64,000 nucleotides of DNA from Symbiodinium sp. CCMP2592 (GCA_905221615.1 CAJNDT010003546.1:487001-551000), one strand, 5' to 3'; positions 9,007-18,440 are shown, numbered from the stretch's first letter. The notes: generated by a model from the letters alone, not told the origin. Numbers and translations: made by a program.

Positions 9007-9398
9007 TCAAGGATGACTGCTAGCGGACCCCGGTGCGTGATCCTCTGGGGCCTCGTCATCTTCCGAGTTAGCGAGCGATCCTTCGCTAGCGTCTCCTTCG
9101 GAGATAGCCCCTTGGTTCGGCCAGCATAGCTTGCACACATGTGTGTACTCGTGCGGCTCCGGAACCGAATCAAGAATCCTAGCGTTGCGGAAAGCACGTC
9201 GCTTCCCCATCCAACAACCTGTAGCGCCCGCTTCGTGCAGGCGGAAAATGGCACCTGGGACCTCTACGATTACATAGCTGCCCTGGCTGCGGTCGGGAAC
9301 CCTGGCCTGCTTCTTAGCGGGCCGTTCCACGACCTCTGCAGAGGCCTCGGAGCTACTCCCGGCCACTAGCGGTTCCGCGGGCTCGTCCGGTTTTTTTC
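9007..9398 (-). CDS. -1 frame C-terminal extension of the recombinase
   Basis: An open frame in the -1 phase that begins inside the recombinase gene and runs about 130 codons. It has no ATG near its start, so it is best read as a frameshift extension. After a charged linker (residues like KPDEPAEPLVAGSSS) there is a compact domain with a CWMGKRRAF stretch and a paired-cysteine end (YTHVCKLCWP), followed by an acidic, Asp/Glu/Ser-rich tail. The Cys pair suggests metal binding or a small zinc fold, but I cannot name the family. A similar Cys-containing tail after a recombinase is, from memory, common in dinoflagellate sequences; that needs a database search. Confidence 0.55.
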
Positions 9399-11309
9399 GG
9401 GAACCTCTAGCTCTTCCGCCTCGGTCGGGACTCCTAGCAGGCCCTCCATCCAGATCTTCCGCAGCCTCGCCGCCATATGGATAGCCTGGCTGTGGGTTAG
9501 CTTGGCCCTTTCTTCCAGCCAGGGCTCGAGGTCCGCGGCGATTTCACGCTCGTCGAGCGCCTCGTAGCGGTCGTCCCCCCTAGCTGTCTTAGCGAAGAGA
9601 GCTTGGAGACGGGACACCCTACCCGCAAAAGATCTAGCGTACACGTCGGACCCCTCGGGTTTCCAACGCCCTAGCAGATCCTTGTCTTGCGGGGGGATCT
9701 CCTTTAGCGCCAAACCTGTTGGTAGCACCGAGCGCTCACTGTGCTCCGTCCAATAGCCCTGGACCTCCCGTGGGTAGCCCATGATAGCCAGCAGCCCCGC
9801 GGTTGCCACCATAGCGTCCGCATAGGTAGCCATCTTCTTCTCCAGTTGCCCCGCCCGGCCCAGCCGCGGCATGAGGTAATCCCGGGCGTAGTTAGCGTGG
9901 GCCTTGAGGAGATCAAAGCCGGTCACCAGCCAGCTCTTAGCGACCAGAAAGGCGTGCTCTGACACCACGACCGGTAACTCCTTGACCCTCCTCGTAGCGC
10001 CGGAAGTCTTGGTCTTCCGGAGGATGGTGGTGAGCCGCCCCTCCACCATCAATAGCTCGGCCGGCAGGATAGCCTGAAGGTCCGACCATCTTAGCGTGGC
10101 CCAGACCTTGACCAACTTAGCCCAGGCCCAGATCCGCCAGCCGGCTGCCAGAGCGGGGTTAATGACTACGAGCTCTAGCTGCACCAGCATGTAGACGGGG
10201 TAGCGGGGTGCTCTCTTGATCAATGGGGCTCCCTCCGCTAGCTGCTCCACTATGCTGTCCTTAGCGGCCCAGACCAGGCGACCAAAGGTGGTCCTTAGCT
10301 CCACCGGAAAATCGGCCACCTTCTCCATCCAGGAGATAGCTTTAAGAATAGCTTCAGGGACCGAACGGCCACAGGGTTCATCACTCCTAGCGAGGAGGTA
10401 ATCCACCAGGTCCGCGGCGGTGCCCGGGGGCGGCCTGAGCTTAGCTGCGTGGAGCCATTGGCGCCACTGCCTGTAGTAGCTCAGGTAGCGCTTCAAAGTA
10501 GAAGCCCGTGTCTTCCCCGGAAGCAACATAGCTGCCCTCACGGGGTCCAGACTCCCGTGCAGCTTAGCGAGAACAGGGGCGTGTATCTCTAGCAGCTCTT
10601 CACGGAGCTTCCTTGCCCAAACCTCTAGCAGTCGCTCCTCTCTAGCCGCACTGATCGTGCTGGGCTGTAGCGTCTTTCGATTCCGCTCCCCGGGGGGAGG
10701 TCTTAGCGGCACCGGTGGCTGATGCACCGCGTCTTCGACCTCTTCCCTTGGTGCAGGTAGCGGTGGCATCCGGGCTCTCCAGGTGATATCATCCTGGAAG
10801 TAGCCGTGCACCCTCTGATAGACCGTAGCTTCCTGTCGCGCTTCCTGCAGCCAACAGTAGACGCCATCCCATAGCCACGGCTGGTATGGAATACCTAGCT
10901 CTCGAGCTAGCTGCTTGGCGACATCCTCCGCGTCGTCTAGGTCCACCACTGCTAGCTCCAAGACCCCAAACCCCTGGCTGGAGAGATGCCGGTAGGCCCT
11001 GTCTAGCGTGCGCCTACGTTCCTGTTGGACCGTAGCCTGCGCCTCTAGCTCTGCCTCCATCTCCCAGCCCTCGAACAGCACTCCCGTCTCTTCGGGCTGC
11101 GGGTCGCTAGCTGGGGTCTGCGGGACCCACGAGGGTACCTCCCCGGAAGGAGCCCCCGCGGTATCGTCCTCCCCTAGCGTGGGGACCTCGGTGGGACACG
11201 AAGCACTTAGCGGGGGCGGGGAATCCCCAACCACAGTAGCGCAGTCAGCGGCCGTAGCTGCTGCACCATCTGGCGTGGTCGGCGCCAAGGTAGCGTCGCT
11301 GTCCGACAT
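9366..11309 (-). CDS. Tyrosine recombinase (integrase) of the YR retrotransposon
   Basis: A DNA strand-exchange enzyme expected to integrate the circular cDNA of the element. The ATG at 11309 (MSDSDATLAP) is chosen because the upstream part of the frame looks non-coding; the product is 647 residues. The first ~190 residues are Pro/Glu-rich and acidic. A SAM-like core-binding domain follows (ASTLKRYLSYYRQWRQWL, near residue 270). The catalytic domain carries the Arg I box LRWSDL (Arg407), the beta-hairpin Lys region LRKTKTSG, the box II pattern HSER (His523, Arg526) and the nucleophile in DVYARSF (Tyr557). The R-K-HxxR-Y set is therefore complete. The frame ends in TAG at 9366, but a slippery heptamer 23 bases earlier would carry a fraction of ribosomes into the next entry. 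Codon choice makes GCTA unusually often, in all three phases. Confidence 0.8.
   Translation of the reverse strand: MSDSDATLAPTTPDGAAATAADCATVVGDSPPPLSASCPTEVPTLGEDDTAGAPSGEVPSWVPQTPASDPQPEETGVLFEGWEMEAELEAQATVQQERRRTLDRAYRHLSSQGFGVLELAVVDLDDAEDVAKQLARELGIPYQPWLWDGVYCWLQEARQEATVYQRVHGYFQDDITWRARMPPLPAPREEVEDAVHQPPVPLRPPPGERNRKTLQPSTISAAREERLLEVWARKLREELLEIHAPVLAKLHGSLDPVRAAMLLPGKTRASTLKRYLSYYRQWRQWLHAAKLRPPPGTAADLVDYLLARSDEPCGRSVPEAILKAISWMEKVADFPVELRTTFGRLVWAAKDSIVEQLAEGAPLIKRAPRYPVYMLVQLELVVINPALAAGWRIWAWAKLVKVWATLRWSDLQAILPAELLMVEGRLTTILRKTKTSGATRRVKELPVVVSEHAFLVAKSWLVTGFDLLKAHANYARDYLMPRLGRAGQLEKKMATYADAMVATAGLLAIMGYPREVQGYWTEHSERSVLPTGLALKEIPPQDKDLLGRWKPEGSDVYARSFAGRVSRLQALFAKTARGDDRYEALDEREIAADLEPWLEERAKLTHSQAIHMAARLRKIWMEGLLGVPTEAEELEVPEKNRTSPRNR
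9390..9396 (-). other. Canonical -1 ribosomal frameshift heptamer A AAA AAC
   Basis: Read on the minus strand, recombinase codons GAA AAA AAC contain the heptamer A AAA AAC in the correct phase (X XXY YYZ). A -1 slip makes CCG the next codon, which enters the 9007-9398 open frame. Short hairpins are possible just downstream: GGAG-TAG-CTCC and CCTC-TGCA-GAGG. The zero-frame stop is 8 codons after the site. Confidence 0.6.
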
Positions 11310-11555
11310 GGCGGCGCACCCTAAAGCAGGGCTAATTAGCCCTGTTCCCCTTCCTACCCCCACTCGAAATTTGCCCCCCAATAGCTGGGGGCCTTTCAGC
11401 ACAATGGCCACGGCGTAGCGCTGCTTCACCGGCCATGTGCAGTCACTCTAGCAAACAGACAAGCTTCGTTCTGTTTAGCTTCAGAGGAAAACCCCTTCGA
11501 CGTTTTCTAGCGAAACACCTTCGATGTTTCCCAAAGGGATACTAGCGCTAGCATA
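11310..11555 (-). other. 5' leader of the YR element
   Basis: Region upstream of the recombinase ATG. It contains a short near-repeat, CCCCTTCGACGTTT at 11491-11504 and CACCTTCGATGTTT at 11517-11530, and the last TAGC sites (11507, 11543, 11549). It presumably holds the promoter; none is identifiable. Confidence 0.3.
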
Positions 11556-11649
11556 CACTGTCGTACCTCGTCCCTCGGCACGAGTGCGAAACTCCGAAGC
11601 CTAAGCCTGTGGCTGCACAGTTTGAACGCTGGACGCTCCTCCACTGCAT

Positions 11650-11855
11650 GACTGTCAAGTTCTGAGTAGGGAATGGGGGAATGGGTTATGGGAATACTAT
11701 TGGGGATTATGTAGGGACTACTATAGCCCTAACCCCTAAACCGCAAACCCTAAAGCCTAACCCCTAAATCCTAAACCCTAACACCTAAACCCTAAATAGG
11801 GACCACCATGGGGATCCATTCCCCCATGCCCTACTAACAACCAGACAGATGATGA
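11650..11855. repeat. MITE-like family G copy with internal telomeric repeats
   Basis: Left end GAGTAGGGAATGGGGGAATG and right end CATTCCCCCATGCCCTACT form the terminal inverted repeat; the outer right flank reads AACAACCAGACAG as in other copies. The centre is mostly CCCTAAA-like DNA. Confidence 0.55.
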
Positions 11856-12399
11856 GAAGCTACCGATGCACCCTCTGGAATCGACTCAAGGCTCCGGATC
11901 GGGTAATATTGTTGAGAAGAACAAAACATATTGAAAAGAATAACAACAATATTACTGTTACTAGTGAGAATAAAAATGTTATTCAACATACTAATATTAT
12001 TGAGCTTTTGGGACTTACGTGTGGCACCTAGGATTGGGGCCCAAGTCTTAGGTTACAGTGCACGGGCCTTCGGGCTTCGGGTTTGAGAGTAGACGCTGCC
12101 AATACTCATGGCATCTCCGCATGGCAAGAATACCACCCTTCTCTAGGCCATGGGCCATCCGAGACGATCCAGGATTATGGAGGAGCTACATGTTCGGTGA
12201 GAGGTGAGCGCAAGGATCAGAAACGGCGCAGAAGCAGTTGCCTTCTTATTTTGGTTGTGCGTTCAACGTTCAGTGCTTCTGGCAAAAATTTTCAGGGTGT
12301 GGTGTCGGGCTTAGTGGCTTTGACTTGGCCTAACATGCCACGACTGTAAAGTACCGAAGCTATAGCCGGAGAGTATATCTCGACCAGGCGACCTCACGA

Positions 12400-12540
12400 A
12401 AATCTGCAGATGAACTCGACATGTTGTCGTTGAGGTGATGTTCAGTCCGGGCAGCTGCTTCACAACCTCTAGACGTTTTGCAGCCGAACTCTTGTTTAAG
12501 TGTTGTTCCGAGAGTTCCGCCTCGACGCTATCAATAGACC
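12400..12540 (-). CDS. Possible exon of unknown gene
   Basis: Open frame reading SIDSVEAELSEQHLNKSSAA and KRLEVVKQLPGLNITSTTTC. It is helical in character and preceded by an AG acceptor-like CTTCAAG. No family recognised. Confidence 0.3.
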
Positions 12541-13326
12541 TTGAAGTGTAACACACGCACCTCATTGTAGCACCTCTCCTGGATCATTCAGTTTTTATGG
12601 CGGTCCAAAGAAAGGACACAGGGAACCAACTAAAAGGCCTTTTAGAGGCATAGGCTTTGGGCTGTCAGCCACGGTCTAAGAAGGGGTTTCTGTTGTTAAG
12701 CTTGAAGACCGGTGTCCGAAATTTCGGGCTTTGGGTGCAGCCATGCTGCCCCCGATCCGTGCGAAGCCTTTGTTGGCATCTCCGACAGCGATGCGGTTCG
12801 CAGTTTCCTCATCTTGCAGCTCTGATTCTTGGCTTTTAAGTAACCAGTGAGAAAAAAGTATAAACTCTTATTTCATAAGGGTTCCTTGAAGGAAAAACGT
12901 ATTAAAGTATGGTACTCCGAAGCCCAGCATTCGTTTCGAATCCATTCTAGGGTCGCCCCGTTTCTGAAACAAAAAATAGCCCACCGATCCCTGAACTCTG
13001 AACCTTAGCAGTCCCTAATCCCGAAAACCAAAGCCCTAAACCTTTCGGATTCGGATTAAGTTTCAGCGTTTGAGAGCAGCTGATACGCAAACACATCTGG
13101 GCAACAAACCCTGAGAACCCCAAAACCCCCAACCCCCAAATCCTAAAACCCTACAAACCCTCAAAACCCTCCTAAAATCCTCCTAACCCTCCTACAACCC
13201 TCAAAACCCTCCTAAAACCCCGAAACCCCGAAACCCTACAAGATCATGACCTTCTTCCCTCTCCCTGTCCCTCTCCCAGTCCTGCATCCGAAGACCTCGG
13301 GTCTGACAGATATATAAATTTTGCAT

Positions 13327-13384
13327 TACCTTAAGGGTTTTAGGGTTTAGGGTTTAGGGGTTTAGGGGTTTAGGGTTTAGGGTT
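13327..13384 (+). repeat. Interstitial telomeric array (TTTAGGG)
   Basis: About seven units of TTTAGGG or TTTAGGGG, interrupted on the right by a poly(T)-headed fragment. Confidence 0.85.
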
Positions 13385-13386
13385 GC

Positions 13387-13461
13387 TTTTTTTTAAAGCG
13401 CAATGGCTCTTTCTGCTCAGCAAGAGAAGGTCGAGCCGAGCCTGCCTTACAGGCTTACACG
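13387..13461 (-). mobile_element. Short retroposed 3' tail fragment (SINE-like)
   Basis: Sense on the minus strand: a stem region GCCTGTAAGGCAGGC, about 40 bases, then GCGCTTTA and a run of 8 A. TTTAGGG arrays flank both sides. The same tail architecture ends the retrogene at 14094 and very short copies at 38294 and 44220. Confidence 0.5.
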
Positions 13462-13462
13462 G

Positions 13463-13494
13463 GTTTAGGGTTTAGGGTTTAGGGTTTAGGGTTT
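13463..13494 (+). repeat. Interstitial telomeric array (TTTAGGG)
   Basis: Four uninterrupted TTTAGGG units directly after the short retroposed fragment. Confidence 0.85.
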
Positions 13495-13569
13495 TAAGGG
13501 CCCTAAACTATGGGATTTATGGTACATTCCTCATTATGGGTAGTGCAGGATTTATATCATCAACAGTAT

Positions 13570-13690
13570 GATTGGCAAGCCCAGGGCCGTGCCGGGGGCG
13601 TCTCTTTGGGAGGGGGTTTTGAGCTGGTGCTTAGTGGGGAATGGGGGAATGGATCCCTGCAGTAGCCCCTATTTAGGGTTTAGGGTTTAT
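13570..13690. repeat. Half copy of MITE-like family G
   Basis: Contains the G-family left end (GCTGGTGCTTAGTGGGGAATGG, GGGAATGGATCCCTGCAGTAG) running into TTTAGGG repeats. No matching right end was seen. Confidence 0.4.
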
Positions 13691-14093
13691 ATAAAACTGT
13701 TTAGGGTTCATGTCCAGAGTTTTGTGCGGGTTTTGTGCGGTTTTGACCGGGTTTCGCCTTTTGCTTTTGCTGGGTTGATTTGGATGCCGTGGTTGCTTTG
13801 GTGGGGCAACGGCGTTGGGCGGGTTTTGCATTTTGCTTCTGCTCGGCTGCACATCTTGCTTCAATCGGCTTCTTTGACTGCAGTTGTGCCCTTTGCCGGG
13901 TTGATTTGGATTCCTTAATAAACCCTAAACCCTAAACCCTAAACCCTAAACCCTAAACCGCTTAGTTGCTTTAGTGGAGCTTTTCGATTTGGATTCCTTG
14001 GCTGCTCTGGTGGGCCTTTATGATCGGCCTTGCGAGCTGAGCTACTGCGGCTGCTAAGCAATTTCTATTTATCCTGGGCTTGAGGGTTTAGGG
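13691..14093. other. Degenerate repeat DNA with telomeric array
   Basis: Contains GGGTTGATTTGGATGCCGTGG-like phrases repeated three times (near 13772, 13897 and 13983) and a CCCTAAA array at 13921-13960. No gene supported. Confidence 0.45.
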
Positions 14094-14104
14094 TTTTTTT
14101 TTTT
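14094..14104 (-). other. Poly(A) run at retrogene 3' end
   Basis: Eleven T on the plus strand between TTTAGGG DNA and AAAGTGCATC. In the sense orientation it reads GATGCACTTT followed by A11 and then telomeric CCCTAAA. Confidence 0.7.
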
Positions 14105-14214
14105 AAAGTGCATCGGACTTTTGATTACTCGCCAGCCCGCCTCTTTCAGGCGTGCACTCAAAGTTAAGAAAACAGTCCCTCAGACTAAAGGCACTCACTC
14201 GTCGGACTTCAGCT

Positions 14215-14872
14215 TCACACTTCACCCGTCACGGCTTCGACTACGTTCGCGGACGTTGTCAGGTGCACTTCCACTGTGTTGATCACTTCGTCGACGTAGA
14301 GGTTGTTCAGAAACGTTTCGCCGTCGCCGTGATTGTCGTACTCCTGCTGATTCGCGATGTCCACGAGGTCCTCGAGGAGATGCTTGTTCACGACGTTGGC
14401 GCGGTTCACGATGTCGAGGGCGTGGTCGTGGTAGATGACCTCGTCGACGGGACGACATCCCACGTCGTTCCATTTCTTGTAACATATCCAACGGAGTGAC
14501 ATTTTCGAGCCCTGTGGTGTTGACCATCGTGTTTTCGTCAGCTTGAACAAAGTAGAGACTGGTGCTGGATGTTGCATCTTGAGGACCAAGTGCTCGACCA
14601 TAACCATCCATATGACGTTGCCATAATCTTCGACGGAGGGCACCCCATGCGTTGTTCGGGAGGTGCGGCATCATATACGTCAGATCGTGAGGTCCTGGGA
14701 GGTTCGGTTGTAGTAGCACGTGGGCAAAGTCCTGCTCGTCCACAACGTCAGGCACCAGTTCTCCGTCACGTTCACGCGAGACCCGCATAATGTTTTGCCA
14801 TATTATCCGTTCTTGTAGTCCAGCATTCCACGGACGTCCTCCTCCTTTGCACAGGAACAGAGGACTCAGCAA
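14215..14872 (-). pseudogene. Frame-shifted continuation of the retrogene
   Basis: Protein-like sequence continues in two further frames: about 14872-14500 (ERIIWQNIMRVSRERDGELV, PNNAWGALRRRLWQRHMDGY) and then about 14500-14215 (DEVIYHDHALDIVNRANVVN, LLEDLVDIANQQEYDNHGD). Each step is +1. The unknown protein was therefore probably longer (about 730 residues), with two breaks in this copy. Confidence 0.45.
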
Positions 14873-16379
14873 GATTCCTCATTCGTGAATTGGTCTCATC
14901 TGTACCACCTCGGTTATGCCTTTCCTTATCATCAAGGCTTGGTGCAGGATCAGCATGATCATCAGCCTTTGGAGGACCAATCTCTTTCTCGTTTCCCGAG
15001 TCAGCTTGTGCGTCAACATGTACAGCTTCAGCACCTGCACCTTCATCCATCAATGGCTGTCTCTTGTCTTCAATCTTCACCCTACTCAGCCTGGACCTCT
15101 CCTTCATGCGTATGATGAGTTCCATTGTCTCCTGGTCAACTGGAACTGATCCATCCTCTGTAATCCCCATCAGGCCGGGAATCAAGTTGTCAACAAATAA
15201 GGATGGCCGTGAGCCAGCAAAGAAGATACACCCGTCCTCATCACACATCATGATGATTGCATCAATTGCCCAGCTGTACGGGATGAAAACGCTGCAGGAA
15301 AGATCATATTCATGACCAGGTGCACCATCAAACCCAATTGGTTGTGCCTCTTCAGTGGGTATGATGTAGTTGATCACCCTCCTGCAATGAGTCTGGACCC
15401 AGTTCTCCTCTGATACAACAGGGATTTGACCTCTCATGATCATTCCATGCAAGGCATCCATTGTCTTCCACCCATCACCATCAATCAGCACAAATGGTTC
15501 AGGGTGAACTGACCACTCAACACCTGAGATGAGTGTGACCGAGTGTTCGGTAACCCACACAGGAGTATATTTCCCTTCCCAGACACTGGGGGCCTGCCTT
15601 GCCAAGGTTTGCACATGATCTCCATCATACTTGGGTGTGCTATGCACACATCCACCAGCAAGATAGGTAACATCACCCACATTGATGAGTGATGCTGCCC
15701 AAGGCTCAAAGAGGGTGCATGTTGTACCACGGAGTTTTGCCTCATGCCTGGCAAAGATGTTGTAGACCTTCACCACAACATCGTAGTTGAAGATGCTCAG
15801 TACAGTATTGGGGTCCTCAAGGATTCTCAAGCTTGCAGGTACCGTAATTACTCTTGGCTTTGGGGTCCTTGAAGTAAGAGCAAGAGCCAAAATCGCAGCT
15901 ACCGTGCCAGCTGGAAGGTCTGTTAAATCGAAGTCATGAACCGAGTAGTTTGAGCCCCGGTTTATGGTTATGAAAAACCATGCCAGACGGAGCCTTCTAG
16001 ACTTGTCATTGCCAGAGACAGTGAATGTATCTGTATCGATTAGCTTGCTGCGAACATCCGTGTACAGCTTCATAAAATGCTCAGAGATATCCTCACCGGC
16101 AGGGCGATCCAGCATAAGTCCAGCGAAGTTGGCAATGTCAATCATCGTGATATGATCCGGTATGTTCACATGAGATGTAGATGCATGAGAGCTGGCAGAT
16201 CTTCGAGCAGAGCTGCTGGGGGCATCAGGTGCCCTCGCACGCTTGGGTTTGGATACCCCTGTGGCATACGGAGTCACCCCTGGTTGGGGGGGGAGTCCAG
16301 CAGCTTTCTCTTGAGCTCCCATAAGCTTCACATCCTTATCGACCTGCTCCAAGTAGGTAAGATCACTCTGACCTTCCAT
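14772..16379 (-). CDS. Protein of unknown function carried by a spliced-leader retrogene
   Basis: The ATG at 16379 (MEGQSDLTYLEQVDKDVKL) is the first after the spliced leader, giving 535 residues in this frame. The N-terminal ~85 residues are low-complexity and basic (KPKRARAPDAPSSSARRSAS, nuclear-signal-like). A folded region follows with alternating strands, for example NIPDHITMIDIANFAGLML, and tryptophan-rich strands (VWEGKYTPVWVTEHS). The last ~100 residues are acidic and low-complexity. The intronless frame fits a processed mRNA. I do not recognise the family. One speculative alternative is an endogenised capsid of a dinoflagellate RNA virus, since such copies with spliced leaders are reported; I saw no motif that proves it. 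Confidence 0.6.
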   Translation of the reverse strand: MEGQSDLTYLEQVDKDVKLMGAQEKAAGLPPQPGVTPYATGVSKPKRARAPDAPSSSARRSASSHASTSHVNIPDHITMIDIANFAGLMLDRPAGEDISEHFMKLYTDVRSKLIDTDTFTVSGNDKSRRLRLAWFFITINRGSNYSVHDFDLTDLPAGTVAAILALALTSRTPKPRVITVPASLRILEDPNTVLSIFNYDVVVKVYNIFARHEAKLRGTTCTLFEPWAASLINVGDVTYLAGGCVHSTPKYDGDHVQTLARQAPSVWEGKYTPVWVTEHSVTLISGVEWSVHPEPFVLIDGDGWKTMDALHGMIMRGQIPVVSEENWVQTHCRRVINYIIPTEEAQPIGFDGAPGHEYDLSCSVFIPYSWAIDAIIMMCDEDGCIFFAGSRPSLFVDNLIPGLMGITEDGSVPVDQETMELIIRMKERSRLSRVKIEDKRQPLMDEGAGAEAVHVDAQADSGNEKEIGPPKADDHADPAPSLDDKERHNRGGTDETNSRMRNLAESSVPVQRRRTSVECWTTRTDNMAKHYAGLA

Positions 16380-16428
16380 AGCTACAGGTTGTCCAAAGAA
16401 TAGCACAATCTCTGTGGCTAATTGAGAC

Positions 16429-16450
16429 CTTGAGCCAAAATGGCCGTAGG
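16429..16450 (-). other. Relict dinoflagellate spliced leader
   Basis: Sense strand reads GCCATTTTGGCTCAAG, identical to the 3' 16 bases of the 22-nt dinoflagellate spliced leader. The preceding bases (CCTACG) deviate from the expected CCGTA. It lies at the junction between telomeric repeats and the retrogene leader. Confidence 0.85.
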
Positions 16451-16565
16451 GGTTTAGGGTTTAGGGTTTAGGGTTTAGGGTCTAGGGTTTAGGGGTTAGG
16501 GTTTAGGGTTTAGGGTTTAGGGGTTAGGGGTTAGGGTTTAGGTGTTAGGGCTTAGGGTTATAGAG
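16449..16565 (+). repeat. Interstitial telomeric array (TTTAGGG)
   Basis: About 15 TTTAGGG-type units with single-base variants, directly abutting the relict spliced leader. Confidence 0.9.
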
Positions 16566-17079
16566 GATGATTCGGGGGATAGGGCGAAAGGGGCTTAGGG
16601 GTGTAGGGTCTGGGGGTTTAGGGGTTTAGGAGTTGGGGTTCGGGGGTGTGCTGAGGATGATGAGGACGACGAGGATGGCGATGAAAATGACGAGGATGAT
16701 GATGTTGTTTGTATACGGGCCTTTATAGATAGAAAAAGGTTCGCAGGGGGGTATGTTCTCCCATAGACATAATCAGAATCGTAGGGAATTGCTTTAACAA
16801 GTATTCGGACCCCCGATAGTACCATAGCGGGTAGCGATGAAGACCGTGACCACGATCGTGAACCCAGAATTTCGGGAGGATCCAAAAAGTAGATCCCTTA
16901 ATGGGGGGTTCCTATAAAGTACCCTTAGTAGTATAGGGCCCCAAATTAGGTAGATCCTCCCGGTGGTCTGGGAACACAACGAGGATGATCGTGGGATCAT
17001 CCTCTCCGTTCTGGCGAAGCTTCAGGAGGACGAATCACCGCCGCCGCCTTTGTCACCCTCATCTCACCATCAGGGTGGT
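16566..17079. other. Intergenic DNA
   Basis: Degenerate TTTAGGG, a GATGAGGA-type simple repeat (16655-16705) and inverted fragments around 16880-16960. No gene supported. Confidence 0.4.
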
Positions 17080-17175
17080 TGTCAAATTGTGGTCCCTTTT
17101 TGGGCACCCTAAATTACTAAGCGCCGTATGGTAAGAAGGACCCAAAAAGGGACCCTAATTTTGACAACTACCCAT
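17080..17175. repeat. MITE-like family J
   Basis: Terminal inverted repeats of about 30 bp: GTGGTTGTCAAATTGTGGTC and GACCCTAATTTTGACAACTA mirror each other, extended by GGTCCCTTTTTGGG and CCCAAAAAGGGACC. Confidence 0.65.
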
Positions 17176-17181
17176 CACCAC

Positions 17182-17350
17182 TATCCTTGTTCACCACGGT
17201 CGTTCGCCACAACGAGCGTAGAAAGCGGGCCAGAAACAACTCTCTCGCTCAGCGTCCGGAGAGGCAGCCTTGCTCTGAGCGCCCCGCAGGCTTGCTGGAC
17301 GGCGTAGGCCTGATTGAAAGTCGTCAGGGTTGCATGGATTTTGGGTGCAG
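17182..17350 (-). CDS. Possible exon of unknown gene
   Basis: Open frame reading KIHATLTTFNQAYAVQQACG and LSERVVSGPLSTLVVANDRG before a stop at 17182. Protein-like; no family recognised. Confidence 0.3.
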
Positions 17351-17399
17351 GGGTCTTGTGACGCTGCTCGCTTCGGCAGCTTGTCTTTGACGACATGCT

Positions 17400-17986
17400 T
17401 CCAGTACAGAATCAAACAAACAACAAAGCCTCAAATGCCAAAAGGACCAGCAATCATCTTCATGGCATCATCATTGTCACCGTCGTCGTTATCCCCATCA
17501 TCATCGCAGTTGACACTCACACAACCCATTGTCACCAATGCTCATAACAGCGGTGGTCATCGCCGTTCATATCACTAAAGGTCATCACAATCATCATCAC
17601 CGGCTGTAGCAGCAGGCTCATCATCAGCACCAGCATTGCAGGATCAGCAGCAGCACCGGCAGCAACATCACGCTCAGAAGCATCGTCGATGTCGCCGCCA
17701 TCACCGTCACTGTCTTCACCACCATCAGCTACACCCTAGAGCCTAGACCCTACTGTAAAGCCGACGATCAAAGCTGCAAAAGTCACTGGTGCCTTCTCCA
17801 GCTTACCAGGGACATCCTCGCCTGAAGCTTCCAGGTGCTTGCAGCAGTAGGGGGTTACGGGACATGTTACAATAAAGGCCTGCTGCAAGGTTTTGGTATT
17901 GTGCTCGGATTTTGGGCATTTAGGGCTTAGGGTTGGGGTTCAGGATTTCGGAGCTTAGGGTTTAGGGCGCTACAGCTCAGCTCCGA
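17400..17986. other. Intergenic DNA with CATCA-type simple repeats
   Basis: CATCA/GCAGCA-rich stretches (17460-17740) and degenerate telomere-like DNA. No gene supported. Confidence 0.4.
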
Positions 17987-18100
17987 TATGGGAGTTTCCG
18001 AAAATGAAAATAGGGGGCCCTAACATGGCACCCTAAATAGTAGGATCCTTATTGTAAGGACCCCAGGATCAGGTACCCCAAATTATCGGAAACTCCCATA
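17987..18100. repeat. MITE-like family B copy
   Basis: Perfect 15-bp terminal inverted repeat TATGGGAGTTTCCGA / TCGGAAACTCCCATA enclosing GGATCCTTATTGTAAGG. Related copies at 30947 and 61060. Confidence 0.8.
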
Positions 18101-18327
18101 TGAGTGACGATCAAATTCCTGAAGCCCCCAAAGCCCGGCTCTCTTCATCAGCTCTGGGAGGCAAGATCTTTCGAATTCTTGGGGCACAACCCAACCCTGA
18201 ACCCTGAACTAAACCCTAGACCCAAACCCTAAACCCCAGACCCCACACCTCAGAGTATGTCGAGCTTCAGACTCTGAACCCCCCCCCCCGCCGCCCCAGC
18301 AAATAAGCAGAATTTGGGCAGATACTC

Positions 18328-18440
18328 CCTGGTGCTTAGTAGGGAAGGGGGAATGGATCCCTATAGTAGCCCTATATAATCCCCAATAGTAGTGCCCACG
18401 ACACATGTTCCACATTCCCCACTAAGAACCAGACAGGGAC
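18328..18440. repeat. MITE-like family G copy
   Basis: Begins CTGGTGCTTAGTAGGGAAGG and ends CCCCACTAAGAACCAGACAG, with a central TATATAATCCCCAATAG. A second partial right end lies at 18505-18532. Confidence 0.55.

Larger units (their letters stand above)
11556..13386. other. Intergenic DNA with inverted-repeat elements and telomere-like motifs
   Basis: Holds a G-type element (11650-11855) with a CCCTAAA-rich centre, a possible exon (12400-12540), degenerate CCCTAAA runs near 13030-13240 and a TTTAGGG array at 13327-13384. Otherwise nothing supported. Confidence 0.45.
14094..16450 (-). mobile_element. Processed retrogene: relict spliced leader to poly(A), inserted in telomeric repeats
   Basis: A cDNA-like unit read on the minus strand. 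The 5' end has a 16-base exact match to the dinoflagellate spliced leader (16429-16444), a 50-base leader and an ATG at 16379. The 3' end is a run of 11 A (14094-14104) after TGCACTTT. Telomere-like DNA abuts both ends: TTTAGGG on the plus strand from 16449 and before 14094. Trans-spliced mRNAs reinserted with relict leaders are known in dinoflagellates. Frame breaks after 14872 show the copy is decaying or the reading is imperfect. Confidence 0.75.
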
